This document shows positions 14,633-22,111 of a stretch of 24,760 nucleotides of DNA, one piece after another. Numbering within the stretch: position 1 is the first letter of the stretch; every line of letters begins with the position of its first letter. Location of the stretch: assembly GCA_036394195.1 (NCBI GenBank), contig DASWFO010000022.1:1-24760 (forward strand), written 5' to 3'. Both the position numbers and the translations under genes were made by a program. A model generated the notes under the pieces. The model saw nothing but the letters and a program-made list of their open reading frames with translations, made no database searches and was not told the DNA's origin. The stretch is from DATJPD01 sp036394195 (GTDB lineage Bacteria; Pseudomonadota; Alphaproteobacteria; CACIAM-22H2).

Positions 14633-14672
14633 CCCTCTCCCCACATGCGTTAAAAGACTTGGGGGGAGAGGG
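14633..14672. repeat. REP-like palindrome after proA
   Basis: CCCTCTCCCC (14633-14642) and GGGGAGAGGG (14663-14672) form a 10-bp perfect stem of the same family as the obgE-proB block. The 20-nt loop contains TAAAAGACTTGG, a string that reappears next to another repeat near 24688. The right flank is the same G-rich GGGGCGAGGGGG style. Confidence 0.75.
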
Positions 14673-14758
14673 TCGGGGCGAGGGGGCGCAGAGTAAGGCA
14701 ATGAAAAAAGCCAGAGCCGGCTTCAATCAAGCGGAAACCACGGACCCATCTTATAGTC

Positions 14759-14862
14759 CGTCATGCGCGGACTGGTTCCGCGCATCCACGTCGCGACACA
14801 AGAACAGATGTTGAGAATTGCGCGACCACGTGGATCGCCGGGACAAGCCCACGGCGATGACG
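14759..14862. repeat. About 104-bp inverted-repeat element between proA and nadD
   Basis: The left end CGTCATGCGCGGACTGGTTC and the right end around GGACAAGCCCACGGCGATGACG are imperfect inverted copies, with CATCCACGTCGC opposed to GCGACCACGTGGAT further inside. The centre is about 35 bp and non-coding. It resembles the CGTCATG...CATGACG palindromic elements scattered in Bradyrhizobium-like genomes. Apart from the repeats, the 316-bp spacer 14629-14944 holds nothing I can name. Confidence 0.7.
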
Positions 14863-14905
14863 ATAAGAGAAAGCGAATGAACACAGGTCACCTTGACGGT
14901 GCCAA

Positions 14906-14928
14906 CCCTCTCCTCGTCGGGGAGAGGG
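14906..14928. repeat. Short REP-like palindrome before nadD
   Basis: CCCTCTCC (14906-14913) and GGAGAGGG (14921-14928) form an 8-bp stem with a 7-nt loop, of the same family as 11997-12020. It ends 16 bases before the nadD ATG and may shape the leader of that mRNA. Confidence 0.65.
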
Positions 14929-14944
14929 AACAGGACCGCATCGC

Positions 14945-15643
14945 ATGAAAAGGCAGGTCCGCCACCCGGTCGCGAAACCCTTGCCCGCGCGCCGCTTCGG
15001 GGGAATGCCGCGGCGCACCGTCGGGCTGCTCGGCGGATCGTTCAACCCGGCCCATGCGGGGCATCGCCATATCTCCGAGATGGCGATCAAGTACCTCAAG
15101 CTCGACGAGGTGTGGTGGCTGGTGTCGCCGCAAAATCCGCTGAAATCGTCGGCCGGGATGGCGCCGCTGAAGGAGCGGCTGGCCAGTGCCGCGCAGCATT
15201 GCAAGCACCCACGGATGCGGGCGACCGCGATCGAGCAGGAACTCGGCACCCGCTACACCGCCGACACGCTGCGAGCCTTGCAGCGCCGTTTTCCCCGCAC
15301 CAAATTTGTATGGCTGATGGGTGCCGACAACCTTCGCCAAATACCGCGTTGGGAGGCATGGTCATCGATATTTCATCTGATGCCCATTGCCGTCTTCGCC
15401 CGTCCTGCCTATGATTTGAAGGCCTTAGCCGGCAAAGCGGCGATTCGGTTCAAGAAGTCCCGCCGGCACCTGCGCCATGCAGGCCGGCTTGCTTCGCGAA
15501 CCCCGCCCGTGTGGGTGTTCTTCCACTCCCGGCTGCACCCCGCCTCGGGGACATCGATCCGACGAGGCGACGGGCACTCGGCGTGGACAATTCCCGGTTG
15601 GCCCAGCTACGGCGCATGGCAGAAGGCCGCGAGCATGAGGTAA
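14945..15643 (+). CDS. nadD: Nicotinate-nucleotide adenylyltransferase
   Basis: This enzyme joins nicotinate mononucleotide and ATP to form deamido-NAD. The 232-residue protein has the nucleotidyltransferase signature GLLGGSFNPAHAGHRH (about residues 27-42), EVWWLVSPQNPLK, TRYTADTLRAL and FVWLMGADNL, all diagnostic of NadD, with an ISTG-type C-terminal motif degraded to PASGTSIRR. ATG 14945 gives a basic 20-residue extension typical of alphaproteobacteria; ATG 15005, directly before RRTVGLLGG, is a possible shorter start. The nadD-rsfS-rlmH order is conserved in many bacteria. Confidence 0.95.
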   Translation: MKRQVRHPVAKPLPARRFGGMPRRTVGLLGGSFNPAHAGHRHISEMAIKYLKLDEVWWLVSPQNPLKSSAGMAPLKERLASAAQHCKHPRMRATAIEQELGTRYTADTLRALQRRFPRTKFVWLMGADNLRQIPRWEAWSSIFHLMPIAVFARPAYDLKALAGKAAIRFKKSRRHLRHAGRLASRTPPVWVFFHSRLHPASGTSIRRGDGHSAWTIPGWPSYGAWQKAASMR

Positions 15644-15706
15644 CAGCGTCTGCAGGAGTTTTCGTCACCACCCCAAACCAAGGAGCGACCGATCCAAAAG
15701 TCAAAA

Positions 15707-16165
15707 GTGCCGACGTACACCGCCCTTTCGGGCACTGGGCCGAAGCGGCCCGCCGCTCGCAGGGCATCCCGGAAACCCGCCGTCGAGACCACCAACGGTC
15801 ACGCAAGCCGGCTTCCGAATCCGGTCCTCAAGGTCGTCGAGACCTCACTCGACGCCGATAAGGCCGAAGAGATCGTCACCATCGATCTCACCAACAAGAC
15901 GTCAATCGCCGACTACATGGTGATCGCCACCGGGCGCTCGCAGCGTCAGCTCGTCGCCATGGCGGACCACCTGGTCATGAAGCTCAAGCCGCACGGCATC
16001 TCTCCGATCCCGATCGAGGGGAAGGAGCAGGGCGACTGGGTGCTCATCGACGCGGGCGATGTCGTCGTCCACCTGTTCCGGCCCGAAGCCCGCGCCCACT
16101 ACAATCTCGAGAAGATGTGGGCGATGGAGATGCCGGAACCGGAGCGCGCCGTGGCCGGCGCTTAA
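15707..16165 (+). CDS. rsfS: Ribosomal silencing factor RsfS
   Basis: RsfS (Iojap/DUF143) binds uL14 on free 50S subunits and blocks subunit joining in nutrient shortage. The core is residues 38-140: VVETSLDADKAEEIVTIDL, SIADYMVIATGRSQRQLVAM, and GDWVLIDAGDVVVHLFRPEA followed by YNLEKMW. About 35 basic, low-complexity residues precede the core if the GTG at 15707 is used. The only good Shine-Dalgarno (AGGAG, 15681-15685) is 21 bases upstream of that GTG and better placed for an in-frame ATC at 15692, so the true start is unsettled. Confidence 0.94.
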   Translation: MPTYTALSGTGPKRPAARRASRKPAVETTNGHASRLPNPVLKVVETSLDADKAEEIVTIDLTNKTSIADYMVIATGRSQRQLVAMADHLVMKLKPHGISPIPIEGKEQGDWVLIDAGDVVVHLFRPEARAHYNLEKMWAMEMPEPERAVAGA

Positions 16166-16186
16166 GAGCGCCCTTCGGGGCGCTCT
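16165..16186. other. 9-bp hairpin with UUCG loop between rsfS and rlmH
   Basis: AGAGCGCCC / GGGCGCTCT with a TTCG tetraloop begins at the last base of the rsfS stop codon. UUCG closes very stable RNA hairpins. There is no T-run, so it is unlikely to be an intrinsic terminator; 3'-end protection or pausing between the two genes is possible. Confidence 0.55.
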
Positions 16187-16210
16187 AGCGTCTGGCGCCG
16201 GCGAGCGGCC

Positions 16211-16687
16211 ATGCGTGTTGTCGTGGCCGCGATCGGTCGGGCGCGCGCCGCCCCGGAACAGGCGCTGTTCGATGACTATGCGCGCCGGCTGGTGCGACAG
16301 GGACCGGCCGGGCTTACCCTTGAATTGCGCGAAGCCGAAGAGCGCCGCAAGCTCACCGTCGATGCGCGCCGCGCCGCGGAAGCCGAGCTTCTGTCAGCCC
16401 AGATCCCGAAGGGCGCCACCGTGGTGGCCCTCGACGGGCGCGGCAAACCCCTCAGCAGCGAAGATTTTGCCAGGCGCCTTCAGCGCTGGCGCGACGACGG
16501 CGTCGGCGATCTCGCCTTTATCATCGGCGGCGCCGACGGGCTCGACCCCGGCCTGGTCAAGCGGGCGGATCTCGTCTTGTCGCTGGGTGCTTTGACTTGG
16601 CCGCATCTGCTCGTGCGCGCGATGCTGGCCGAGCAGATTTATCGGGCGCAGTCGATCCTGCTCGGGCACCCGTATCACCGGGCGTGA
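16211..16687 (+). CDS. rlmH: 23S rRNA pseudouridine-1915 N3-methyltransferase
   Basis: RlmH is a SPOUT-fold methyltransferase that modifies pseudouridine 1915 in helix 69 of assembled 70S ribosomes. The 158-residue length is normal. Visible motifs are MRVVVAAIGR at the N-terminus, GATVVALDGRGKPLSSEDFA, FIIGGADGLDPGL (SAM-binding knot), LSLGALTWPHLLVRAMLAEQ and the terminal HPYHRA that ends nearly all family members. The 3' 131 bases are also covered, on the opposite strand, by the end of the next gene. Confidence 0.96.
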   Translation: MRVVVAAIGRARAAPEQALFDDYARRLVRQGPAGLTLELREAEERRKLTVDARRAAEAELLSAQIPKGATVVALDGRGKPLSSEDFARRLQRWRDDGVGDLAFIIGGADGLDPGLVKRADLVLSLGALTWPHLLVRAMLAEQIYRAQSILLGHPYHRA

Positions 16688-17057
16688 CCGGTGCCGACGA
16701 CACCGCCGGGACTGCCGGGACTGCCAGTGCTGCGACACCGGTTTTCACGCGCTGCTTCACCTGCCGCACTTCGGCGAGCTGGCCGCGGAGGATGTCGAGC
16801 GTGTCCTTTTCGTCCGGGCTCAGACCGTCGAGCTTCACATGGGCGAGCAGCACGCCGAGCGCGTCGCCGATGCGGCCGAGCTGGCGGCCATAGCTGCCGA
16901 CCTCGTCGAGGATGGCGCGCTCGGTCTCGGGTGCGGGCGTCTGGCCCAGCTCGATGTTGACGACGCCGAACTGGGCGCCCTGCTGATAGAACGTCCACGG
17001 ATTGATCGCCTGCCACAGCTGCTGCGGCGCCAGCGACACTTGAAAGGGCTTGGACAT
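16557..17057 (-). CDS. Uncharacterised small protein with end antisense to rlmH
   Basis: I do not recognise this family. From ATG 17057 the frame gives 166 residues. The start is supported by GAGAGGAGG (complement of 17064-17072) about six bases upstream. Residues 1-110 look like a folded, mainly helical cytosolic domain (PFQVSLAPQQLWQAINPWTF, ETERAILDEVGSYGRQLGRI, DEKDTLDILRGQLAEVRQ), with no signal peptide or membrane segment. The last 55 residues are Ala/Pro/Arg/Lys-rich and disordered, and the final 43 or so codons lie antisense to rlmH, where rlmH surely dictates the sequence. A convergent overlap of this size is unusual, and the tail may be an extension acquired by loss of an earlier stop. 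Confidence 0.65.
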   Translation of the reverse strand: MSKPFQVSLAPQQLWQAINPWTFYQQGAQFGVVNIELGQTPAPETERAILDEVGSYGRQLGRIGDALGVLLAHVKLDGLSPDEKDTLDILRGQLAEVRQVKQRVKTGVAALAVPAVPAVSSAPVTPGDTGARAGSTAPDKSARPASRARADAAKSKHPATRRDPPA

Positions 17058-17118
17058 CGTCGCCTCCTCTCGGGAGTGCAAGCGGCGAGCCTACGGCAGC
17101 CGGCCGGGCGTGCAAGGC

Positions 17119-17982
17119 TTAGTTTGCGCGGGATTTTCGCCGAGAAGGTCGCGCCGCCCCGGGACGCCGAGGGGCAGCGCGCTTTGATCGATCACCAGGG
17201 CGCGAGACCGCGCTCTGGGCCTCCAGAATCATGCTCTCCACGGTGTGTGGTGTCGGGGAAATCCCCCGCTCAACCTGTTCCCAAGTGACGGGGCAGACTA
17301 CCGGAAGGCTGGATCTCATCTCCCGAATATTGGACGGCAGAGCAGGTGAGTAGGCCGCGATCAGGGTTTGCCCGTAGTAACTCCGGAGACAATCGATCAG
17401 CAGTCGGCCGCGGCGATCCTCTTTGGAATTAGTCGTATGTTGAACGGGATCGCTGTCTACCAACTGCTGCCCGATCGCGCTCACGAACGACTTGGCACGA
17501 TCCCACGTCCAGGCTTGGCCTTCGAGCGGCACTATTACGTGGAGCTCACCCGTCCCGCTCACTCTTGGCTCCGACCGCAAGGCATGCCGGCGGAGGAGAT
17601 GTTCCAGTTTAAGGGCGCTCTCCAGGGTGCGATCCCAGGCGAAGCCGTCGCCGGCCTTCAGGTTGAACGCCAGCCGGTCCGGATGGTTGAGATCGCCGAC
17701 CCCACATCCGAATTCGTGCAATTCGAGCGCGCCGATGTTCACCAAACCGTGCACGCCATCCAGCGAGTCGACCCATGGCCGCATGACACGGGTGCTATTG
17801 ACTCGCGTCCAGCTGATCAAATGAACGGCCGATGGGAGCACCGGCGGATCGCCGTGGTGAAAAGCGGGCTTGCCGTTTGCGCCTCGCCACGCCCATTTCA
17901 AGGGACGTCGGGCGAGATACGGCGCCGCGAGCTTATAGATTGCGCTCCAGTATCTGATCAGCTCGTCTTTGCCAGCGATCAT
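17119..17982 (-). CDS. Stand-alone LigD-like primase-polymerase domain protein, active site altered
   Basis: The 287 residues follow the LigD polymerase (AEP, PolDom) template of bacterial end joining: LIRYWSAIYKLAAPYLARRP, AFHHGDPPVLPSAV, VNIGALELHEFG, PDRLAFNLKAG, SGTGELHVIVPL, RRGRLLIDCLRSYYGQTLIA and CPVTWEQV. The catalytic FDLDP motif is FNLKA here, so the two metal-binding aspartates are N107 and K109; the later His148 and Asp197 remain. Nucleotidyl transfer should be lost or greatly reduced, while a DNA- or partner-binding role is possible. No ligase, phosphoesterase or Ku gene is adjacent. ATG 17982 has AAGGAGGGA eight bases upstream, overlapped by the palindrome GGGAGCTCCC. The C-terminus is a basic, Arg/Pro-rich tail. 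Confidence 0.82.
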   Translation of the reverse strand: MIAGKDELIRYWSAIYKLAAPYLARRPLKWAWRGANGKPAFHHGDPPVLPSAVHLISWTRVNSTRVMRPWVDSLDGVHGLVNIGALELHEFGCGVGDLNHPDRLAFNLKAGDGFAWDRTLESALKLEHLLRRHALRSEPRVSGTGELHVIVPLEGQAWTWDRAKSFVSAIGQQLVDSDPVQHTTNSKEDRRGRLLIDCLRSYYGQTLIAAYSPALPSNIREMRSSLPVVCPVTWEQVERGISPTPHTVESMILEAQSAVSRPGDRSKRAAPRRPGAARPSRRKSRAN

Positions 17983-18010
17983 GAGGGAGCTCCCTCCTTC
18001 AGCACTTATA

Positions 18011-18047
18011 GTCAGTCATTGACGTAGGTCAGTCAATGTACTATATC
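18011..18047 (+). promoter_or_regulatory. Promoter and candidate operator of the BrnT toxin-antitoxin operon
   Basis: TTGACG (18019-18024) and TATATC (18042-18047) are separated by 17 bp. The start point would fall at about 18053, the A of the brnT ATG, so the mRNA is probably leaderless. CATTGAC (18017-18023) and GTCAATG (18032-18038) form a perfect inverted repeat covering the -35 and spacer. GTCAGTCA also occurs twice, at 18011 and 18028. Antitoxins of this kind repress their own promoter, so this dyad is the likely site. Confidence 0.65.
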
Positions 18048-18052
18048 TCGGT

Positions 18053-18328
18053 ATGCAATTCGAATGGGACGAGGTAAAGAGTTTTATAAATTCCAAAGCG
18101 CGCGGTTTACCATTCGAGATTGCAATGGCTTTATTTGATGGACCGACGGTGGAGATTCCAGACGGAAGACGAAATTATGGCGAGCGGCGCGTGAAGGCGA
18201 TCGGCTCTGTAGATGGGAGCATTTTAGTTTGTGTTTATACGGATCGCGATACGGTGCGGCGAATTATAAGTTTACGAGTGGCTAATAGGAGAGAACGCGA
18301 TGCGTATCGTACGGCGTTCACGAGCTGA
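18053..18328 (+). CDS. brnT: BrnT-family ribonuclease toxin
   Basis: This 91-residue protein matches BrnT toxins, RelE-fold ribonucleases: MQFEWDEVKSFINSKARGLP, FEIAMALFDGP, and the C-terminal core TVRRIISLRVANRRERDAY with the Arg-rich RIIS-x-R-x-A-x-x-RERxxY signature. It would arrest translation when unopposed. There is no Shine-Dalgarno and the promoter places transcription start at the ATG. Codon use is more AT-rich than in the flanking genes, for example around 18100-18300, suggesting horizontal arrival. The 3' end overlaps the antitoxin gene by 29 bases. Confidence 0.9.
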   Translation: MQFEWDEVKSFINSKARGLPFEIAMALFDGPTVEIPDGRRNYGERRVKAIGSVDGSILVCVYTDRDTVRRIISLRVANRRERDAYRTAFTS

Positions 18329-18686
18329 CCTCGACCTTGCCAAGGTCGATTGGAGGCGAGTTGCAGCAACCACCGATGCTGAAATTGAGAGGCAGATTGC
18401 ATCAGATCCGGATACGGCGCCGGTTTTTTCCGTACGCGAGCTGAAACGGGCAAGACGAGTGGTGCCAGCGCCGGCAGCCGGGGATGTGCGCGCGATCCGC
18501 CGTCGGCTTGGTTTGAGCCAAAAGCAGTTCGCTACGCGATATGGCTTCTCGGTGGAGACAATCCGCAATTATGAGCAGGGCCACCGCCGGCCTGCTGGTC
18601 CGGCCCGCGTACTTCTGAAGGTAATCGCTTCAGAGCCCGATGCGGTGACACGCGCCTTATCGCGGGGTCGAGGATCTAGGGCATGA
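18300..18686 (+). CDS. Antitoxin with BrnA-like N-terminus and XRE helix-turn-helix
   Basis: This protein of 128 residues follows BrnT. Residues 14-45 (AKVDWRRVAATTDAEIERQI, then ASDPDTAP) resemble the toxin-wrapping segment of BrnA. The usual ribbon-helix-helix end is replaced by an XRE domain at about 62-95 (AIRRRLGLSQKQFATRYGFS, ETIRNYEQGHRRP). It should neutralise BrnT and, through the XRE domain, repress the operon at the dyad around 18017-18038. AGGAGAG (18287-18293) inside brnT gives it a strong ribosome-binding site six bases before ATG, while the toxin has none. This favours antitoxin excess. Confidence 0.88.
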   Translation: MRIVRRSRADLDLAKVDWRRVAATTDAEIERQIASDPDTAPVFSVRELKRARRVVPAPAAGDVRAIRRRLGLSQKQFATRYGFSVETIRNYEQGHRRPAGPARVLLKVIASEPDAVTRALSRGRGSRA

Positions 18687-18752
18687 CTAAGGGACGCATT
18701 CTTTCATAGTGCAGTAAGAACAGCGAAGTGGGCCGACGCGTCTTTCGATGAT

Positions 18753-21700
18753 TCAATGAAAATTCCGTCCCTCGGGGAACGCGGCCCAGGGGTCGAAGGA
18801 ATTGGCGGGATCGCGGGAGTCGGGCCGCAGGGTTTTGTCGAGATCGTCGCCGCGCGCCATTGACCTGAACTGGGGCGCCGTCTCGAACCGGCCGTCTTCG
18901 TCCGAGAGCCGGCGCAACTCGGCGGTGCGGTCGACAAGCTGCTCGGCGACGACGTGGATGACGCCGCTGTAGGATTGTAGCTTGCCGCTGATCTGCAGGA
19001 GTCGCGAATCCAGCAAGGCGCGGCGGTATTTTTGCGACGTGTTCTGCCAGAGCACAGCGTTGGCAATGCCCGTCTCGTCTTCCAAGGTGACAAAGATGAC
19101 ACCTTTAGCCGTCCCCGGCTGCTGGCGGATGAGGACAAGCCCGGCGACGGTGACCCTGGCGCCATCGGGCAGGCTCGCCAGCTGCTTGTTCAGGGTGACC
19201 CCGGTCAGGATCGGGCGCAGCAGCGCCAGCGGATGCTTCTTCAAGGTCAGCCGGAGATGCCGGTAATCCTCGACGACCTGGGCCCCCAGCGGCATTTCCG
19301 GCAGGACCACCGCCGGCTCGCCGGCGAGCTCGACCGGCGGCGCGTTGTGGCCGAGGCCGGGAGGCCCGGCGTGGTGAAGAACATTCTCGGCATGGGCGAA
19401 CAACGGCAGCGGCGCCTCACCTAGGCCGCGGATCTGCCACAGCGCCGCCCGGCGATCCTGCCCCAGCGAGCCCCAGGCATCGGCATTGACCAAAGCCTCG
19501 AGCGCCGACGGCGTCAGGCCGGCGCGCCGCCACAGCTCGCGCACCGTCGCGTAGCCGTCGCCGCGCTGCTCGACCAGCCGCCGCGCGTCCTTCTCACCGA
19601 AGCCCTTGATCTGCCGGAAGCCGAGGCGCAGGGCCGGAGCGCCGTTCCACGCGCGCTCCAACGTGCAGTCCCAATCGCTGTGATTGACGTCGACCGGACG
19701 AACCTCGACCGCGTGCTCGCGCGCATCGCGGACGATCTGCGCCGGCGCGTAGAAGCCCATCGGCTGGCTGTTGAGCAAGGCCGCCGCGAACACCGCCGGA
19801 TGATGGCATTTCATCCACGCCGAGACATAAACGAGAAGCGCAAAGCTCGCCGCATGGCTCTCCGGAAAGCCATATTCGCCGAAGCCTTCGATCTGCTGGA
19901 AGCAGCGCTCGGCAAAATCCCGCGCATAATGTTTTCTCACCATGCCGTCGATGAAGTCCTGGCGGAATTGATTGATCGTCCCCATCCGGCGGAATGTCGC
20001 CATGGCGCGCCGCAGCTTGTCCGCCCTTTCCGGCGGAAACCCCGCCGCCACGATCGCGATCTGCATCGCCTGTTCCTGAAACAGCGGAACGCCGAGGGTC
20101 CGTCCCAGGACCTCCCGCAGCTCATCGGACGGATATTCAGGCTGTATCCCTCGATCGCGCAGGTCCTCGCGCCGCTTCAAATACGGGTGCACCATCCCGC
20201 CCTGTATGGGGCCCGGCCGGACGATCGCCACCTCGATCACCAGATCGTAGAATTTTTCCGGCCGCAGCCGCGGCAGCATCGACATCTGCGCCCGGCTTTC
20301 GACCTGGAAAACGCCGATCGTGTCGGCGCGGGAGATCATGTCGTAAGTCGGCTTATCATCCTGCGGCACGCCGGCGAGCGTCCATTGCCCGCCTGAGAAT
20401 TGCTGCAGCAGATCGAAGCCCTTGCGGATGCAGGTCAGCATGCCGAGCGCCAGGATATCGACCTTGAACATCCCGACTTCGTCCAGGTCGTCCTTGTCCC
20501 ATTCGATGATCGTGCGATCTTCCATCGCCGCGTTCTCGATCGGCACCAGCTCATGCAGCGGGCTGCGGGTGACAACGAAGCCGCCGACATGCTGCGACAG
20601 ATGGCGCGGAAACCCGAGCAGATCGTTGGCGAGCGCCAGGACCTGCCGGATCGTGGGATCGGCCGGATCGAGGCCGACCTCGCGAAGATGCTCATCTTCA
20701 ACTCCGCCCTTCTGCCGCTCCCAGCTCCAGGCCACCCGCGACAGAACGTCGACGGCATCGAGCGACAGGCCCATGACCTTACCGACGTCGCGCAAGGCGC
20801 TGCGCGGCCGGTAGGAGATGACCGTCGCGGCGATCCCGGCGCGGTCGCGGCCGTATTTTTTGTAGACGTACTGGATGACCTCCTCGCGGCGCTCGTGCTC
20901 GAAATCGACGTCGATGTCCGGCGGCTCTTTGCGCTCGGCCGACACGAAGCGCTCGAACAACAGATCGTTGTGCGCCGGATCGACCTCGGTGATGCCGAGA
21001 GAGAAGCAGACCGCCGAATTCGCGGCGGAGCCGCGGCCTTGGCAGAGAATCGGCGTCTTATCCGTGCCGTCGCGGGCGAACCGCACGATGTCGTAAACCG
21101 TGAGGAAATAAGGGGCGTACGCGCATGTCGCGATCAGTGCCAGCTCTTTCAGAATCTGTTCGCGGACATCCGCTGGAACTCCTCCCGGATAGCGTTTGCC
21201 TGCCCCTTCCCAGGTCAGCCGCTCCAGCTCCTGCTGCGGCGTGCTGCCCGCGGGCACCGGCTCGGCCGGATACTCGTATCTGAGCTCGTCCAGGGAAAAC
21301 GTGCACGCCTCGACGATCTCTTGGATGCGCGCGATCGCATCGGGCCGGTCGCGGAACAGCAGCGCCATCTCCTGGGTCGGCTTCAAATGGCGCTCCGCGT
21401 TTGCATGCAGCCGGTGCCCCGCGTCGTGGACCGTGCAGCTCTCGCGGATGCAGGTGAGCACGTCCTGCAGCCTCCGCCGCGCGGCGGCGTGATAATGCAC
21501 GTCGTTGGTCGCGACCAAGCCGATGCCGAGCCGGTCGGCCAGAGCCCCCAATTGCGCAATCCTGCGGCGGTCGTCGCCGCGATAAAGAAAATGCGCGGCG
21601 AGATAGACCTTCTCGTGCCGGTCGCGGATTTCGCGCAGCCGGTCCGCGAAGCTCACGTCGATGTGCTCGGGCGGCAGCACGACCAGGATCTGGCCCTTGC

Positions 21701-22061
21701 CGTACGCCTCGAGGTCCGCGACATGGAGATGGCATTCCCCTTTGGGCGCGCGGCGCTTGCCGACCGTCAAGAGGCTGGTCATCCGACTATAAGCTGCGCG
21801 GTCGCGCGGGAAGCACAAGGCACTCGGACCGTCCTGGAACTCGAGACGCGTCCCGACGACGAGGCGGATGCCGACCTCCTTCGCCGCGGCATGCGCGCGC
21901 ACGATGCCGGCCACCGTGTTGCGGTCGGTGATCGCGATCGCCGTGTGGCCGAGGGCGGCCGCCGCCAGCACCAGCTCGCCCGCATGCGAAGCGCCGCGCA
22001 GGAAGCTGAAATTGCTGGTCACCTGCAGCTCGGCGTAGGCGGGACTTGAAGGACCCCCCAC
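18753..22061 (-). CDS. dnaE2: Error-prone DNA polymerase (DnaE2 / ImuC)
   Basis: This C-family polymerase extends past DNA lesions after SOS induction, working with ImuA and ImuB. The coding part is about 1102 residues, normal for DnaE2. It opens with a PHP domain (YAELQVTSNFSFLRGASHAG; NDVHYH near 186-191). The palm has the catalytic D382 and D384 in PDIDVDFEHERR and a third acid, D535, in MFKVDILALG. Fingers, helix-hairpin-helix and OB regions follow, and it ends with the family-typical GRNFH. The open frame continues upstream to 23000, but that part is out-of-frame imuB. GTG 22061, 13 residues before the conserved N-terminus and with GAGCGG upstream, is the likely start. A strong hairpin lies just before it. 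Confidence 0.95.
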   Translation of the reverse strand: MGGPSSPAYAELQVTSNFSFLRGASHAGELVLAAAALGHTAIAITDRNTVAGIVRAHAAAKEVGIRLVVGTRLEFQDGPSALCFPRDRAAYSRMTSLLTVGKRRAPKGECHLHVADLEAYGKGQILVVLPPEHIDVSFADRLREIRDRHEKVYLAAHFLYRGDDRRRIAQLGALADRLGIGLVATNDVHYHAAARRRLQDVLTCIRESCTVHDAGHRLHANAERHLKPTQEMALLFRDRPDAIARIQEIVEACTFSLDELRYEYPAEPVPAGSTPQQELERLTWEGAGKRYPGGVPADVREQILKELALIATCAYAPYFLTVYDIVRFARDGTDKTPILCQGRGSAANSAVCFSLGITEVDPAHNDLLFERFVSAERKEPPDIDVDFEHERREEVIQYVYKKYGRDRAGIAATVISYRPRSALRDVGKVMGLSLDAVDVLSRVAWSWERQKGGVEDEHLREVGLDPADPTIRQVLALANDLLGFPRHLSQHVGGFVVTRSPLHELVPIENAAMEDRTIIEWDKDDLDEVGMFKVDILALGMLTCIRKGFDLLQQFSGGQWTLAGVPQDDKPTYDMISRADTIGVFQVESRAQMSMLPRLRPEKFYDLVIEVAIVRPGPIQGGMVHPYLKRREDLRDRGIQPEYPSDELREVLGRTLGVPLFQEQAMQIAIVAAGFPPERADKLRRAMATFRRMGTINQFRQDFIDGMVRKHYARDFAERCFQQIEGFGEYGFPESHAASFALLVYVSAWMKCHHPAVFAAALLNSQPMGFYAPAQIVRDAREHAVEVRPVDVNHSDWDCTLERAWNGAPALRLGFRQIKGFGEKDARRLVEQRGDGYATVRELWRRAGLTPSALEALVNADAWGSLGQDRRAALWQIRGLGEAPLPLFAHAENVLHHAGPPGLGHNAPPVELAGEPAVVLPEMPLGAQVVEDYRHLRLTLKKHPLALLRPILTGVTLNKQLASLPDGARVTVAGLVLIRQQPGTAKGVIFVTLEDETGIANAVLWQNTSQKYRRALLDSRLLQISGKLQSYSGVIHVVAEQLVDRTAELRRLSDEDGRFETAPQFRSMARGDDLDKTLRPDSRDPANSFDPWAAFPEGRNFH

Positions 22062-22072
22062 CCGCTCGGACG

Positions 22073-22097
22073 GCGAACGCTCCACTGGAGCGTTCGC
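22073..22097 (-). promoter_or_regulatory. Perfect hairpin just upstream of the dnaE2 start
   Basis: GCGAACGCTCC (22073-22083) and GGAGCGTTCGC (22087-22097) form an 11-bp perfect stem with a 3-nt loop, ending 11 bases before the dnaE2 GTG. In the mRNA it sits next to the weak ribosome-binding site and could hinder or pace DnaE2 translation, or insulate it from imuB. No T-run follows, so it is not an intrinsic terminator. Confidence 0.6.
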
Positions 22098-22111
22098 TGA
22101 TCGTCCTCGCG

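Noticed and set aside
13258..14646. Long open frames on both strands over proA (462 aa minus, 466 aa plus in another frame)
   Set aside because: They are shadows of proA, with biased Arg/His/Gly composition and no motifs.
16165..16186. Intrinsic terminator between rsfS and rlmH
   Set aside because: The hairpin is strong but has no T-run on either strand, so I list it only as a hairpin.
20400..22049. 549-residue plus-strand open frame within dnaE2
   Set aside because: It is antisense to the conserved PHP and palm regions of dnaE2, and its composition is that of a GC-rich shadow frame.
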